A stretch of 64,000 nt of DNA from an uncultured Clostridia bacterium (GCA_947581805.1 CANPVM010000005.1:1-64000); one strand, 5' to 3'. Positions 17,989 to 27,921 are shown, counted from the first letter of the stretch. The notes: generated by a model not told the origin, from the sequence alone. Made by a program: numbers and translations.

Positions 17989-18831
17989 TTACTTAAAGCA
18001 AGAACTAGAAGATGGATTTCTTAAATCTAATTTTGTAAAATTGATTTCTTCTTCTGGATATAATTTTTGATAAAATTTAGCTATAGAAGAAACTTTACCA
18101 ATTTTCTTAAGAAGACTTAAGGTTGTTTTCGTTTTTACTTCATTTGTTTTCACATTTTTAAAGTAAATTACGTGGGATAATTTATCTAGCAACATGTGGT
18201 CATTTGGTGATTGCATAGAGTTAGAATTGCTAATTGGTAAATAATTTTCTATTTTTGCATATTCATTAATTGATCGCCTTCCAAGTTCAATTTCATATTC
18301 ACAATTGCTATCTACTAAATGAAGATACCAACTATTGGCGAAATCATTAATATCTACTTCAAAATCATAATTTTTTGTTTTATTATGTACTAGTAACACA
18401 GGTTTAGTATCGTTAAAAAAGTAAGGACCATATTGTTCAATATAATTTTTTCTATCTTCGTCTGAAATATCCCAATAAACGAATAGAGTATTTGGTGTTT
18501 GTGCTAAAACTTTTACGGTAGTTTGATTATAACGATAAGGTAAATCGTAATATTCACTAATAGCAATTTTTGAAGTTTGCTTTTTAGAAACTTTTTTACT
18601 ACTAGCAGTTTTCTGATTATTGGTTGTTTTCCTAGTACTAGTAGTTTTTTTACTATTAGTAGTTTTCTTACTATTGGTTGTTTTTTTAGTACTAGTAGTC
18701 TTTTTACTATTAGGAGCTTTTTTAGTATTAGTTATTTTTTTATTACTAGTTTCTTTTTTTGTAGTAGTTTTTGACTTTTTTATTGTTTCTTCCTCGACAT
18801 TTGGGACTTCTTCTTTTGCTTTTCTTGGCAT
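17989..18831 (-). CDS. DUF4912 protein with Lys/Thr-rich N-terminus
   Basis: 280-aa protein. Residues 1 to about 95 are a low-complexity basic segment built from KKTTNSKK/STKK-type repeats, resembling nucleic-acid- or polymer-binding tails. Residues about 95-230 form a DUF4912 domain: YDLPYRYNQTTVKVLAQ, LFVYWDIS, and the WYLHLVDSNCEYEIELG strand pair. DUF4912 proteins commonly lie beside GH57 and glycosyltransferase genes in clostridia, and this one sits 130 bp upstream of GH57 on the same strand. A carbohydrate-binding role is an inference from position. SD AGGAGG just upstream of the ATG. Confidence 0.82.
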   Translation of the reverse strand: MPRKAKEEVPNVEEETIKKSKTTTKKETSNKKITNTKKAPNSKKTTSTKKTTNSKKTTNSKKTTSTRKTTNNQKTASSKKVSKKQTSKIAISEYYDLPYRYNQTTVKVLAQTPNTLFVYWDISDEDRKNYIEQYGPYFFNDTKPVLLVHNKTKNYDFEVDINDFANSWYLHLVDSNCEYEIELGRRSINEYAKIENYLPISNSNSMQSPNDHMLLDKLSHVIYFKNVKTNEVKTKTTLSLLKKIGKVSSIAKFYQKLYPEEEINFTKLDLRNPSSSSCFK

Positions 18832-19044
18832 AATTTCCTCCTTAGTAAAATCTCATACTTTTCTTCTTTATATACTATATCAAAAAGAAAAGAAATTCAA
18901 TAGAAAAAGATAAGAAAAATAAAAAAATAGAATAAAAAAGTAAATATTTTATCAAAAAATGTTTACTTTTATCGAAAAGTTGTATAGAATAAAGAAAATG
19001 AAATTAACAAAAGAAAATTGAGAAGAAAGGGGCAAAAAAAGCCT

Positions 19045-20337
19045 ATGAAAATATTGATGCTAACATGGGAATACCCACCAAGAATTGTAGGAGGAATTGC
19101 AAGAGTTGTACATGATTTATCTAAACGTCTTATTAAAGATGGTCATGATGTTACTGTAGTAACGTATAGAGAGGAAAATATGCCATACTACGAGAATGAT
19201 AAGGGAGTAGAAGTATATCGTGTAGATAACGACATGATTCAGCCAAACAATTTTATAGACTGGATTATGCAGCTAAATTTCAACATGGTAGCAAAAGCAT
19301 CTGAAATTATTGCAAAACAAGGAAAATTTGATGTAATACATGCACATGATTGGTTAGTAGCCAATAGTGCAAAAACTTTAAAACATGCTTATGATATTCC
19401 ACTTGTATGTACCATTCATGCAACAGAATCAGGTAGAAATAATGGAATTCATGATGAAACTCAACGTTACATCAATGATGTAGAATGGATGCTTACTTAT
19501 GAATCTACAGAAGTAATTGTAAATAGCAATTTTATGAAAGGACATATTCAAGGATTATTTGGTCTTCCTTTTGATAAAATCAATGTTATTCCAAATGGTA
19601 TCAATTTAAATAATTTTACTGGTATAGAAAGAGATTATGATTTTAGAAGACAATATGCAGCAGATAATGAAAAAATAATTCTATATATGGGAAGACTAGT
19701 TTATGAAAAAGGAGTGCAACACCTAATTTCTGCTATGCCAAAAATATTAGAAAATTACCACGATAGCAAACTTATTATTGCAGGAAAAGGTGGAATGATT
19801 GATGACCTTAGAGCTCAAACCCAAGCAATGGGAATAGAAAATAAAGTATATTTTACTGGCTATTTAGACTCAAAGCAAGTACAAAAAATGTATAAATGTA
19901 GTGATATTGCTGTATTTCCAAGTACATATGAACCATTTGGTATTGTAGCACTAGAGGCAATGCTTGCAGGTGTTCCAACAGTAGTGTCTGATATTGGTGG
20001 ATTAAATGAAATAGTAGAACATAGAGTAACAGGAATGAAAAGCTATGCAGGAAACGCAAACTCGATTGCAGACTCTATTCTAAGTTTACTATATGACCAT
20101 CAATTAGCAGCAAATGTAGCTAAAAATGCAAAAGCAAAAGTAAAAGAATGTTACAACTGGAACAAAATAGCACAAGACACACACTTTACATATCAAAAAG
20201 CAATTTGTCAAACCATGGCAGAAAAACAAGCAAAACAAATTGCACAAGAAAATGCAGAAAAAACAAGAAAAGCAAAAAATACAGAGGCAGAAATTACAAA
20301 CCTATTAGCTTTCAAGAAAAAACATGCTTATGCATAA
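19045..20337 (+). CDS. GT4 glycosyltransferase, glycogen/starch synthase-like
   Basis: Retaining GT-B glycosyltransferase of family 4, 430 aa. N-terminal Rossmann half starts MKILMLTWEYPPRIVGGIA, a pattern shared with glycogen synthases; the C-terminal half has YMGRLVYEKGVQ, IIAGKGG and the donor-binding YEPFGIVALEAMLAG with the conserved E(x7)E. The acceptor is probably alpha-glucan, judged from the neighbouring GH57 and the glgP gene further on. A TTG at 19018 would extend it by nine residues, but ATG 19045 fits the family start and AAGGGG at 19027-19032. Divergent from the DUF4912 gene. The last 40 residues are Lys/Ala/Gln-rich. Confidence 0.88.
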   Translation: MKILMLTWEYPPRIVGGIARVVHDLSKRLIKDGHDVTVVTYREENMPYYENDKGVEVYRVDNDMIQPNNFIDWIMQLNFNMVAKASEIIAKQGKFDVIHAHDWLVANSAKTLKHAYDIPLVCTIHATESGRNNGIHDETQRYINDVEWMLTYESTEVIVNSNFMKGHIQGLFGLPFDKINVIPNGINLNNFTGIERDYDFRRQYAADNEKIILYMGRLVYEKGVQHLISAMPKILENYHDSKLIIAGKGGMIDDLRAQTQAMGIENKVYFTGYLDSKQVQKMYKCSDIAVFPSTYEPFGIVALEAMLAGVPTVVSDIGGLNEIVEHRVTGMKSYAGNANSIADSILSLLYDHQLAANVAKNAKAKVKECYNWNKIAQDTHFTYQKAICQTMAEKQAKQIAQENAEKTRKAKNTEAEITNLLAFKKKHAYA

Positions 20338-20345
20338 TGATACAT

Positions 20346-20432
20346 TAGGGACGTTAGCCTCTGCATAAGTTATCCGTAATTCACTTCGTTCAAACGGCTA
20401 ACTTATCCTTTTGCGTCATCTGTCCCTTTTGT
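20346..20432. repeat. Intergenic GGGACGTTAGCC repeat with hairpin
   Basis: Starts TAGGGACGTTAGCCTC and ends CTGTCCC. Within it, 20368-20377 pairs with 20394-20403 (one mismatch). Its first 28 bases recur at 43663 with a few changes, so this is a dispersed element. It may also terminate the GT4 transcript. Confidence 0.7.
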
Positions 20433-20461
20433 TGCATAAATTTTAGAAAAGAGGTAAAGGA

Positions 20462-20794
20462 ATGAATGTATATGATACAGCAAATCGCTTAGCACAAGAA
20501 ATTAAAACTTCTGAAGAATATATACAATATAAAGATGCAAAGCAAAAGATAGAAGCAAATCAAGAATTGAAGAAAAAAGTAGATGATTTTGAAAAAACAC
20601 GCTATGAAGTGCAAGTCTTAGCAATGCAAGGCAAAGAAGTAGAAGAAGAAAAAAATAAAAAATTGCAAGAAATGTATACAGTTTTGATTCAAAATAAAGA
20701 AATTAAAGAATATTTCGATTTAGAAGTAAAATTTAATGTTATGCTAGCTGATGTTAATAAAATAATAGCAGAATCAGTTCAAGATGTATTATAA
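20462..20794 (+). CDS. YlbF/YmcA family protein
   Basis: Small all-helical protein (110 aa) of the YlbF family. In Bacillus subtilis, YlbF, YmcA and YaaT form a complex affecting RNase Y, competence and sporulation. Seen: DTANRLAQEIKTSEEYIQYKDAK at the N-terminus, QELKKKVDDFEKTRYEVQ, and the terminal helix with FNVMLADVNKIIAESV, all family-typical. SD AGAGGTAAAGGA at about 20450. Monocistronic with its own terminator. Confidence 0.88.
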   Translation: MNVYDTANRLAQEIKTSEEYIQYKDAKQKIEANQELKKKVDDFEKTRYEVQVLAMQGKEVEEEKNKKLQEMYTVLIQNKEIKEYFDLEVKFNVMLADVNKIIAESVQDVL

Positions 20795-20805
20795 TGTCGA
20801 ATAAT

Positions 20806-20839
20806 GTCGTAAATGGTAAAAATCATTTGCGACTTTTTT
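20806..20839 (+). terminator. Terminator after ylbF-like gene
   Basis: 10-bp stem (20806-20815 with 20824-20833, one G-U), 8-nt loop, then six T. Confidence 0.85.
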
Positions 20840-20941
20840 GTTAGAGCAATTTCTAAATAAGATGAGAAAATATATAAAAAAGAAATATCAAATTATTTTA
20901 TCAAATTTATTAAAAAATACATAAGAAAAAGGAGAAATAAA

Positions 20942-21658
20942 ATGGAGTATATTATAATTTTAGTAGTGTTAATTTTAATACTTATTGTAGGTTATTTTAT
21001 TTTTAATATTAAAATGAAAGAAATGAAAAAAGCAGGTTACAATAAAAAATTAGATGAACTAACATATAAACTTCCAGAAAATAAGGAAATTTGCAAAACA
21101 ATTTTAGAAAAATTAAATAATACAAAGGTAACTATTAAAGAGAGTAATGACAAAGATGTGAAATCAAGTCTTTATATTGCTATTTCTGATACTATTTTTA
21201 TTGCTAATATTAAAGATACTTATACCAGAATTCAAACTATTGCCCATGAATGCTTGCATTCCGTGCAAAGCAAAAAATTGCTAATTTTTAATTTCATTTA
21301 TTCTAACATTTATCTTTTTTATTTTGCCTTAAGTATCATTTTAACGATATTAGGAATTTTCAAAGACATTAAACTACAAATTATTATTTTAAGTTTATTA
21401 AGTTTTTTCTATTATGTAATAAGGTCTTTTTTAGAAACAGATGCTATGACAAAAGCACCATATTTGGCAAAAGAATATATGCTAGATTATATTGAAAAAA
21501 ATCCTATTTGTACAAAAAAAGAAGTAGAAGAAATAGTAGAAGAATATAACAGGATAAATCATTTAGGTATTCCAGCATACAATTATATTTTAATGGTAAA
21601 CTGTATAGTAAAAATTATGATTGATATGATAGTGGCAGTGGTTAGAAATTTATTTTGA
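20942..21658 (+). CDS. Membrane-bound zinc metallopeptidase-like protein
   Basis: 238-aa protein with an N-terminal membrane helix, a soluble region, a zinc-binding HECLH motif (in TIAHECLHSVQS, about residue 102), a pair of hydrophobic helices (about 115-165), and the residues ETDA after them, which may supply the third ligand. The arrangement recalls neutral zinc metallopeptidases of the YugP type, but similarity beyond the HExxH motif is weak. AAGGAGAAA at 20929 precedes the ATG. The ABC exporter gene follows 85 bp later. The substrate is unknown. Confidence 0.6.
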   Translation: MEYIIILVVLILILIVGYFIFNIKMKEMKKAGYNKKLDELTYKLPENKEICKTILEKLNNTKVTIKESNDKDVKSSLYIAISDTIFIANIKDTYTRIQTIAHECLHSVQSKKLLIFNFIYSNIYLFYFALSIILTILGIFKDIKLQIIILSLLSFFYYVIRSFLETDAMTKAPYLAKEYMLDYIEKNPICTKKEVEEIVEEYNRINHLGIPAYNYILMVNCIVKIMIDMIVAVVRNLF

Positions 21659-21743
21659 AAAATAAATATATTTTATTATTGCAAATTTTGAATGTTTATG
21701 ATACGATTTTTTCAAAATAAAAGCAAAAATGAGGAATAAAAGA

Positions 21744-23483
21744 ATGAAAATAAAAAAAGATTATGGATTTTTTGATGCATTTAAAGATTTATTTAAATAT
21801 GCAGGAAATAATAAAAAGCAGTATATTATAGGAACTATATTTATGGTTGCTTTTGTAGTAACTTCTATGATTTATACAACTCAAAATTCTAATTTAATAG
21901 CAAGTATTATGAGTATGAAATTAGAAGTAGCGACAAAGTTAGTTTTTGTGTGTGCTATTTGGAGAATTATATCCATTACATTCTGCCATAATCAATGGAG
22001 AAAAATTGTCATTCATGCTGAAAAACAAATTGTATCTAATATTCAGAAAAAATTATATAAAAAGATTTTATCATTGTCTATGACTACTTTTGAAAAAATA
22101 GAATCTGGAAAGTTTCTAACGACAATGAAAGCAGCAGAAAGTGGAATTATTACTACAATTACTTCATTGTTATTAGAAAGTGCTTATATTATGACTTCTT
22201 TTGCTATGCTTGTTATTATTTATTTTATTGATTATAAAATTGGAATATTTGTAACAATGATTGCTGTTATTAGCTTATACTTATTTAAAATACAATTAAC
22301 AAGGTCAAAAAGCTATTTAGATAGCGAATTTCAAAATATTGATAGATATACTACCATAATGAATGAAACCTCTAGGGGTATTAAAGAGATAAAGGCATTA
22401 AGTTTAAAGCGAAAATGTACGGATATGTTTGACAATTATATTCATAAGTTGTCTGATGTAAGAGAAAGAAGAAGATATTTAAATAAAACAGTAAATACTA
22501 CAAAATGGACAATAAGAATTGTTGGAGATGCAATTTTATTATTATATATTATAGCAAAAGTGAAAACAGGGGAATTTACCGTAGAAACAGCAATGGTTGT
22601 TATTACTTATATGACAACAATTATAGATGATGTATTTCACAGAATTATTGAACATGACTTTGGTATATCAGAGTTTACAGCAAATATGAAAAGAATTAAA
22701 GAAATACTAGAAAATAATAATTTAGAAGAAGAAAAGTTCGGCAAAGGAACTTATAATAATATACAGGGAAACATAGAATTTGAAAATGTAAGTTTTCAAT
22801 ATGAAAATACAGATAAATATGTATTAGAAGATATTAGTTTTCAAATTAAACCGAATACTAAAACTGCAATTGTAGGACAAAGCGGTGCAGGGAAAACGAC
22901 AATATTTAAATTATTATTAAAAGAATACGATAATTATAATGGAACAATCAAATTTGATAATAAAAATATAAAGAATTTTAATGAGCAAAGTTTTAGAAAA
23001 GCAATATCCATTGTAAATCAAGAGCCAATTTTATTTAATATGAGCATTAAAGAAAACTTAAAAATGGTAAAAGAAACAGCAACAGATGATGAAATAATAA
23101 ATGCTTGCAAATTAGCAAATATAGATGAATTTATTAAAGAATTACCTCAGCAATATGATGAAATTATCAATGAAAATAACAATAATATTTCAGTAGGACA
23201 AAAACAAAGAATAGCAATAGCTAGAGCAATATTACGAAGTACTCCAATTATTTTATTTGATGAAGCTACTAGTGCATTAGATAATTATAGCAAAAGCAAG
23301 ATTGAAGAGACGATTGATAAACTAGCAAAAGATAAAACAATTATTGTTATTGCGCATTCTTTAGATATGCTCAAAGATTTTGATAATATCTTAATGATAA
23401 AGGATGGAAAAATAATAGAACAAGGAAATCATATGCAATTAATGGAGAATCATGGAACATATTATGAACTAGTTAATGCATAG
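21744..23483 (+). CDS. ABC exporter, fused permease and ATPase
   Basis: Half-transporter of the ABC exporter type: six predicted membrane helices (residues 1 to about 310) followed by a nucleotide-binding domain. Motifs seen: Walker A GQSGAGKTT, Q-loop VNQEP, signature NISVGQKQR (a V replaces the usual G in LSGGQ), Walker B IILFDEAT with catalytic Glu, and H-loop IAHS. I start it at ATG 21744 (MKIKKDYGFF, 579 aa) because GAGGAA at 21731-21736 is correctly placed for this codon and overlaps the upstream ATG at 21729. It probably works as a homodimer. Substrate unknown; the adjacent metallopeptidase might be related. Confidence 0.9.
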   Translation: MKIKKDYGFFDAFKDLFKYAGNNKKQYIIGTIFMVAFVVTSMIYTTQNSNLIASIMSMKLEVATKLVFVCAIWRIISITFCHNQWRKIVIHAEKQIVSNIQKKLYKKILSLSMTTFEKIESGKFLTTMKAAESGIITTITSLLLESAYIMTSFAMLVIIYFIDYKIGIFVTMIAVISLYLFKIQLTRSKSYLDSEFQNIDRYTTIMNETSRGIKEIKALSLKRKCTDMFDNYIHKLSDVRERRRYLNKTVNTTKWTIRIVGDAILLLYIIAKVKTGEFTVETAMVVITYMTTIIDDVFHRIIEHDFGISEFTANMKRIKEILENNNLEEEKFGKGTYNNIQGNIEFENVSFQYENTDKYVLEDISFQIKPNTKTAIVGQSGAGKTTIFKLLLKEYDNYNGTIKFDNKNIKNFNEQSFRKAISIVNQEPILFNMSIKENLKMVKETATDDEIINACKLANIDEFIKELPQQYDEIINENNNNISVGQKQRIAIARAILRSTPIILFDEATSALDNYSKSKIEETIDKLAKDKTIIVIAHSLDMLKDFDNILMIKDGKIIEQGNHMQLMENHGTYYELVNA

Positions 23484-23653
23484 AATAATAAAAATTGACA
23501 TAACTCAAAAACAATAGCGTAATAAAATGTTTGAAGCTTTTTACTTATAAATATTGCTCTTTGCCGAAAATTGTGCTAAAATATAATTCGTAACGTTAAA
23601 GTGCATTTGTATGCAGATTCAATCAATAAACTTATTGGTAGGAGGGCTAAAAT

Positions 23654-24088
23654 ATGGAAAAAAAGTTAAGGAGCATTAAAAATTGGTTTACAATGGATCG
23701 GATGGCAATCATAATAGCAGTGCTACTCCCAATTGCAGTTATAATGACGGAAATTGTTAGTATAATAGGAGCAGTTATTGAAAAAAATTACTTCTTATTA
23801 TCAATAATTAATTATTTTGTTATACTGCTAATAGTGGCAGGCTTTTTTAAGAAATGTTTCTTTAAAAAGTTAACTTATTATTTAGTAAAAAGGCCGCTCA
23901 GCACAAAATTAGTATTTTTTATTTTAGGAGTAAGTAGTATTATACTTTCCTGGCGGTTCTTTGTAGCATTCTTACTTTGTATTCCACAAGCTATGATTTA
24001 TGGAGAATTTTTAAGAGTAGAAGAAGAGGAAAAAGAAAAACTTCCTGTACTTGCTTTTGAACTTTCAGAAAGTAAAAGAGAGGATTAA
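23654..24088 (+). CDS. Hypothetical membrane protein, foreign-looking
   Basis: 144 aa with an N-terminal amphipathic basic stretch, about three hydrophobic segments (20-45, 48-65, 80-115) and an acidic C-terminus. No family recognised. Its composition differs from the core genes: two in-frame CGG codons (in MDRMA and SWRFF), several AGG, and GC-richer stretches. TAGGAGGG at 23639 precedes the ATG, and the 170 bp upstream hold a TATAAT at 23582-23587. It is a single gene between unrelated neighbours and ends in a convergent terminator, suggesting horizontal acquisition. Confidence 0.75.
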   Translation: MEKKLRSIKNWFTMDRMAIIIAVLLPIAVIMTEIVSIIGAVIEKNYFLLSIINYFVILLIVAGFFKKCFFKKLTYYLVKRPLSTKLVFFILGVSSIILSWRFFVAFLLCIPQAMIYGEFLRVEEEEKEKLPVLAFELSESKRED

Positions 24089-24103
24089 CCTCTCTTTTAC
24101 TTT
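24069..24103. terminator. Convergent terminator overlapping both stop codons
   Basis: 15-bp perfect stem (24069-24083 with 24089-24103) and a 5-nt loop. The stem covers the stop of the plus gene and the stop of the minus protease gene. Confidence 0.85.
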
Positions 24104-26478
24104 TTACTAATTTCTGCATATTTTTTTAATTTTTCATGCGCTAGGTAATTAATAGAACCAGCAGGGAATCTTCCATTTGCATCTTTCTTACCAGCAGGAA
24201 CATCCGTTAAAATTTCAATTCCTTCTTCAATAGTAGAAATAGCATAAATGTGGAATTTTTGCTTCTTTACAGCGTCTACAATTTCTTCCGATAAACTTAA
24301 ATTTTTAATATTTTGTTTTGGAATCATAACACCATGAGAACCATCTAAACCACGCATTTTACATACTTGGAAGAAACCTTCAATTTTATCATTAACACCA
24401 CCAATTGGTTGAATTTCTCCTTTTTGATTAACAGAACCAGTAACGGCAATAGATTGATGAATAGGAATGCCAGATAAACTAGACAAAATAGCATATAATT
24501 CGGTACTAGAAGCACTATCACCATCAACGCCATTGTATAATTGCTCAAAACAAATGCTAGCAGTTAAAGATAAAGGAATATCTTGTGCAAACATTTCTCC
24601 TAAATAACCACTTAAAATAAGAACACCTTTTGAGTGAGAAGAACCAGAAAGTTCAACTTCTCTTTCAATATTCACAACACCAGTTTTACCCATATAGGTA
24701 TTTGCAGTAATTTTAACTGGTTTTCCAAAGGTATAATCGCCAATGGTCATAACCGTAAGCCCGTTGATTTGACCGACTTGTGAACCAGAAGTATCAATTA
24801 GCAAGGTATTTTCCTTAATCATTTCCATATACTTGCTATCATATTTTTTTACTCTTTCTATTCTTTCTTTTAAAGCCATATCAATATATTCTGCAGTAAC
24901 TAATTTCTTTTTATCCATTTGTGCCCAAGTTGCAGCTTCACCAACTACCTGTGCAATTTCGGTAAAACGAGTAGATAACTTATCTTGCTCGCCAGAAAGT
25001 TTAGAAGAATATTCTACAATTTTAGCAACTGCTCCTTTATCTAAATGAGGAAGTTCTTCTTGCTCACAGAAGCCATGCACAAATCTAGCAAGTTTATCCA
25101 TATTTTCTTGGGTAATTGGAGCATCTTCTGCAAATTCTACTTTTACTTTAAATAATTTTCTAAAATCACTATCCATAGCAAGTAAAGATTGGTAAATAGT
25201 ATCATTTCCAACCATAATTACTTTTACATCCAATGGAATAGGCTCTGGTTTTAAAGAAATCATAACCATGGCAGAACGTTGGTCTGCTGTATTTTCAATA
25301 GAAAGTTCTTTAATACGAAGTGCCTTTTTTAAAGCTTCATAGCAAATGCCATTAGCAAGTAAATCTTTGGCCTGGAAGATAATATAACCACCATTTGCCA
25401 TTTGAAGTAGACCTGGTTTTAACATAGTATAATCTGTTTTTAAAGAACCGTAATAGTTTTCATATTCTAATTTTCCAAAAATATTTTGGTAAGAATAATT
25501 CGAGTCCATAATAACAGGGGCACCTTCTAGGCTACTGTTATCTACAAATAAATTAACACGATAATTAAGCCAAGGTTTTGGTGGTTCTGGTCTTGGACCA
25601 TTGCCAGTAGGTTGTTTTTCTTCTTCACTTGAAGTGAAAATAGAAATATTTTTTAAAATATCCTGTTTTACATCATTTAAAAATTGATTTACTTTTTTAT
25701 TTCTTTTATATTTATTTTTAATATAGTTGATATGCGAATTAACAGTAAGAAGGGCAATGTTAGCTTGCCATTCCTCTAAACGCTTGTCAGAAGCACGTTC
25801 CATTTCTTTAATTTGTCCAATTACTTGCATAATTTGTTCTTGCACAATAGAAGATTTTTCTTCAAATTGTTTTTTGACTTCTTCATCTAACTTATCAAAT
25901 TCTTCTTCTTCAATAGTTTTACCATCAATAATTGGCATCATATAAATACCATTTTGAGCAGATTTTACTTGAAAACCATGTTTTTCAGATTCTTGATTTA
26001 GTTTATCAAGTAAAGAAGCTCTTTTTTCTTCAAAATCTTGTCTAATTAAGGTTTTTTCTTTTTCAAAGTCATCATTATTAAAGGTACTTTTTATGTCAGA
26101 ACGAATGTCTTTGATAAAAGTATCCATTGTTTCTTTAAATTCTTTTCCTTGACCTGCAGGGAAGGAAACTGCAACAGGCTCATTTGGATTTGCAAAATTA
26201 TAGATATAGCACCAGTCATTTGGCACTTTTTTCTTTTTAGAAATTTTATCTAAATAATTTTTTGCATACATGGTTTTTCCAACACCACTCGGGCCTTCTA
26301 GGTATAAATTATAACCCTTAATATCAACATTAATGCCAAATTCTAATGCTTTAATTCCACGCTCTTGTCCAATACCAGTAGTAATACCTTCTAATTCAGA
26401 AGTATCAGTAAAGGTAAAGTTTTCAGGGTTACAAGTTACTTTCAATTCTTGATAAGATAGTTCATTTTTCTTTTTCAT
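24097..26478 (-). CDS. Lon-family ATP-dependent protease (LonB-like)
   Basis: 793-aa soluble AAA+ protease of the Lon-like type with the AAA_32 arrangement found in Firmicutes (YcbZ/LonB relatives). Seen: Walker A GPSGVGKTMYAK near residue 60, a long coiled insertion (about 150-270), Walker B-like and sensor regions around GGYIIFQAKD, then the Lon protease domain with the catalytic Ser in GDSASS (about residue 660) and catalytic Lys in NDKIEGF (about 703). It degrades proteins in the cytoplasm, with substrate specificity unknown. It lies 78 bp downstream of rimI on the same strand. SD GGAGAAAT before the ATG. Confidence 0.92.
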   Translation of the reverse strand: MKKKNELSYQELKVTCNPENFTFTDTSELEGITTGIGQERGIKALEFGINVDIKGYNLYLEGPSGVGKTMYAKNYLDKISKKKKVPNDWCYIYNFANPNEPVAVSFPAGQGKEFKETMDTFIKDIRSDIKSTFNNDDFEKEKTLIRQDFEEKRASLLDKLNQESEKHGFQVKSAQNGIYMMPIIDGKTIEEEEFDKLDEEVKKQFEEKSSIVQEQIMQVIGQIKEMERASDKRLEEWQANIALLTVNSHINYIKNKYKRNKKVNQFLNDVKQDILKNISIFTSSEEEKQPTGNGPRPEPPKPWLNYRVNLFVDNSSLEGAPVIMDSNYSYQNIFGKLEYENYYGSLKTDYTMLKPGLLQMANGGYIIFQAKDLLANGICYEALKKALRIKELSIENTADQRSAMVMISLKPEPIPLDVKVIMVGNDTIYQSLLAMDSDFRKLFKVKVEFAEDAPITQENMDKLARFVHGFCEQEELPHLDKGAVAKIVEYSSKLSGEQDKLSTRFTEIAQVVGEAATWAQMDKKKLVTAEYIDMALKERIERVKKYDSKYMEMIKENTLLIDTSGSQVGQINGLTVMTIGDYTFGKPVKITANTYMGKTGVVNIEREVELSGSSHSKGVLILSGYLGEMFAQDIPLSLTASICFEQLYNGVDGDSASSTELYAILSSLSGIPIHQSIAVTGSVNQKGEIQPIGGVNDKIEGFFQVCKMRGLDGSHGVMIPKQNIKNLSLSEEIVDAVKKQKFHIYAISTIEEGIEILTDVPAGKKDANGRFPAGSINYLAHEKLKKYAEISKK

Positions 26479-26556
26479 TTGTATTTCTCCTTTTTTGTTT
26501 TCTTTATAGGAAAACTTATTATTTCTTGTTATAAAAAGTTAAATTGTATTAAAAAT

Positions 26557-27009
26557 TTAATTATTAAAATAATGTGTCATTAAAATAGCTGTATCACCAT
26601 TTTTATAATAATTTTTTCGTTTGCCAACTTCTTTAAAACCAAATTGCTTATATAAGTGAATAGCAGGAAGATTGTTTTCTCGTACTTCTAAGGTAATAAA
26701 AGAGCAATTTTCTTCATCTGCAATGGTTAAAAGTTCATTTAAAACAAACTTGGCAAAGCCTTGGTGCCTTTTATTTTTTTTCGTAACAATATCCATTAAA
26801 GTTGCTTCATCTAAAATAATTTTAATGCCTCCAAAGCAAACAATTTCATTTTCGTAGCGCAATACCAAATATCTAGAATTAGTATTGCCAAGTTCTTCCT
26901 TAAATATTTCAAAATTCCATAAATCATCAAAATCAGTTTGTAAAATATCTTTTATTTCTTCTAAATCAGGGAGCTTCATAGTGTGCGTTACCATTTTTGT
27001 TAAATCCAT
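26557..27009 (-). CDS. rimI: Ribosomal protein S18-alanine N-acetyltransferase
   Basis: GNAT acetyltransferase (150 aa). Beta-4/alpha-3 acetyl-CoA loop appears as KNKRHQGFAKFVLN (R/QxxGxG/A-type), followed by FITLEVRENNLPAIHLYKQFGF, which is the standard RimI signature, and KRKNYYKNGDTAILM. It acetylates the N-terminal alanine of S18 in well-studied species. The gene sits 24 bp after tsaB, the normal tsaE-tsaB-rimI arrangement. SD GAGGAAAA before the ATG. Confidence 0.92.
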   Translation of the reverse strand: MDLTKMVTHTMKLPDLEEIKDILQTDFDDLWNFEIFKEELGNTNSRYLVLRYENEIVCFGGIKIILDEATLMDIVTKKNKRHQGFAKFVLNELLTIADEENCSFITLEVRENNLPAIHLYKQFGFKEVGKRKNYYKNGDTAILMTHYFNN

Positions 27010-27033
27010 TTTTTCCTCATTTCTTTAAAAATT

Positions 27034-27747
27034 TTACTTTTCACCATCTAAAGCGCGCTCTGCTTGAGATTTTCTTAAATAAAGGGGAGTAATATAGTTA
27101 GAATCTCCGCACATTCCTTGTAAACAATGATAATAGCCCGCCTTTCCAACACTACTTGCACTTTGCTTATGACATTTATCTTCAACGAAAGTACATTTCG
27201 AAAAATGCTGTTGTAAAAGATATTGATGTTTTTCACTTCCATCTCCCACAAATAAAATAGGGGATGAGTGGTATTTTTTTAAAGTTTTTATCATTTCCTC
27301 AATATTTTTTGCACCTAATTCTTCGACTAATGTAAAAGTATCATTATTTCTTTCGAATAGGCCATAATAAACATTGTCGTTTTTGGCGTCAATCATACTT
27401 AATACTAATTTTGCATCTTCTTTATAATTGGAATCTAAAGTATTGTAAGCTAAACTTTCCAAAGAACTAACAGATGATGCTTTTATATTTGTAACATCAC
27501 AAAATGCTTTTACAGTAGAAACACCAATACGAACGCCAGTAAAAGAACCCGGACCAACACAGCAAGAAAATAAATCAAAATCAGCTAAGGTAAGTTTGCA
27601 TGTTTTTAAAATATTATCTACCAAAGGCATTAGTTTTTGCGAATGCGTGGTTTCATTTTCAATATGTTTTTCTAAGATAATTTCTGTATCTTCTAAAATA
27701 GCAACAGAGCATATTTTAGAAGAAGTATCAATAGCTAAAATTTTCAC
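27034..27747 (-). CDS. tsaB: tRNA t6A biosynthesis protein TsaB
   Basis: ASKHA-fold partner of TsaD in making N6-threonylcarbamoyladenosine at tRNA position 37. 237 aa, the usual length. Seen: ILAIDTSSKICSVAI, THSQKLMPLVDNIL, and the conserved GPGSFTGVRIGVSTVKAF. TsaB lacks catalytic activity in the family and acts as a scaffold; TsaD is not encoded in this window. It lies between tsaE and rimI on the minus strand, separated from tsaE by 212 bp containing a terminator, so it may have its own promoter. Confidence 0.95.
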   Translation of the reverse strand: MKILAIDTSSKICSVAILEDTEIILEKHIENETTHSQKLMPLVDNILKTCKLTLADFDLFSCCVGPGSFTGVRIGVSTVKAFCDVTNIKASSVSSLESLAYNTLDSNYKEDAKLVLSMIDAKNDNVYYGLFERNNDTFTLVEELGAKNIEEMIKTLKKYHSSPILFVGDGSEKHQYLLQQHFSKCTFVEDKCHKQSASSVGKAGYYHCLQGMCGDSNYITPLYLRKSQAERALDGEK

Positions 27748-27921
27748 TTTTTTTTCCTTCTTTTTTATACTCTAGGAAAGTCATCGTTGAAGACGACAAA
27801 CTTATTCTAAATTTCTTATTTTTCAACTTTATTCTATATGAATATGCAAAATTTGTAAATGATTTTGAAGAAAATAATGTTTACAATTCTGTGACAAAAA
27901 TGTGACAATTATATAATAAAT

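Noticed and set aside
18577..18913. Plus-strand ORFs rich in Val/Leu/Phe opposite the DUF4912 N-terminus
   Set aside because: They are the complement of the Lys/Thr codon repeat, not genes.
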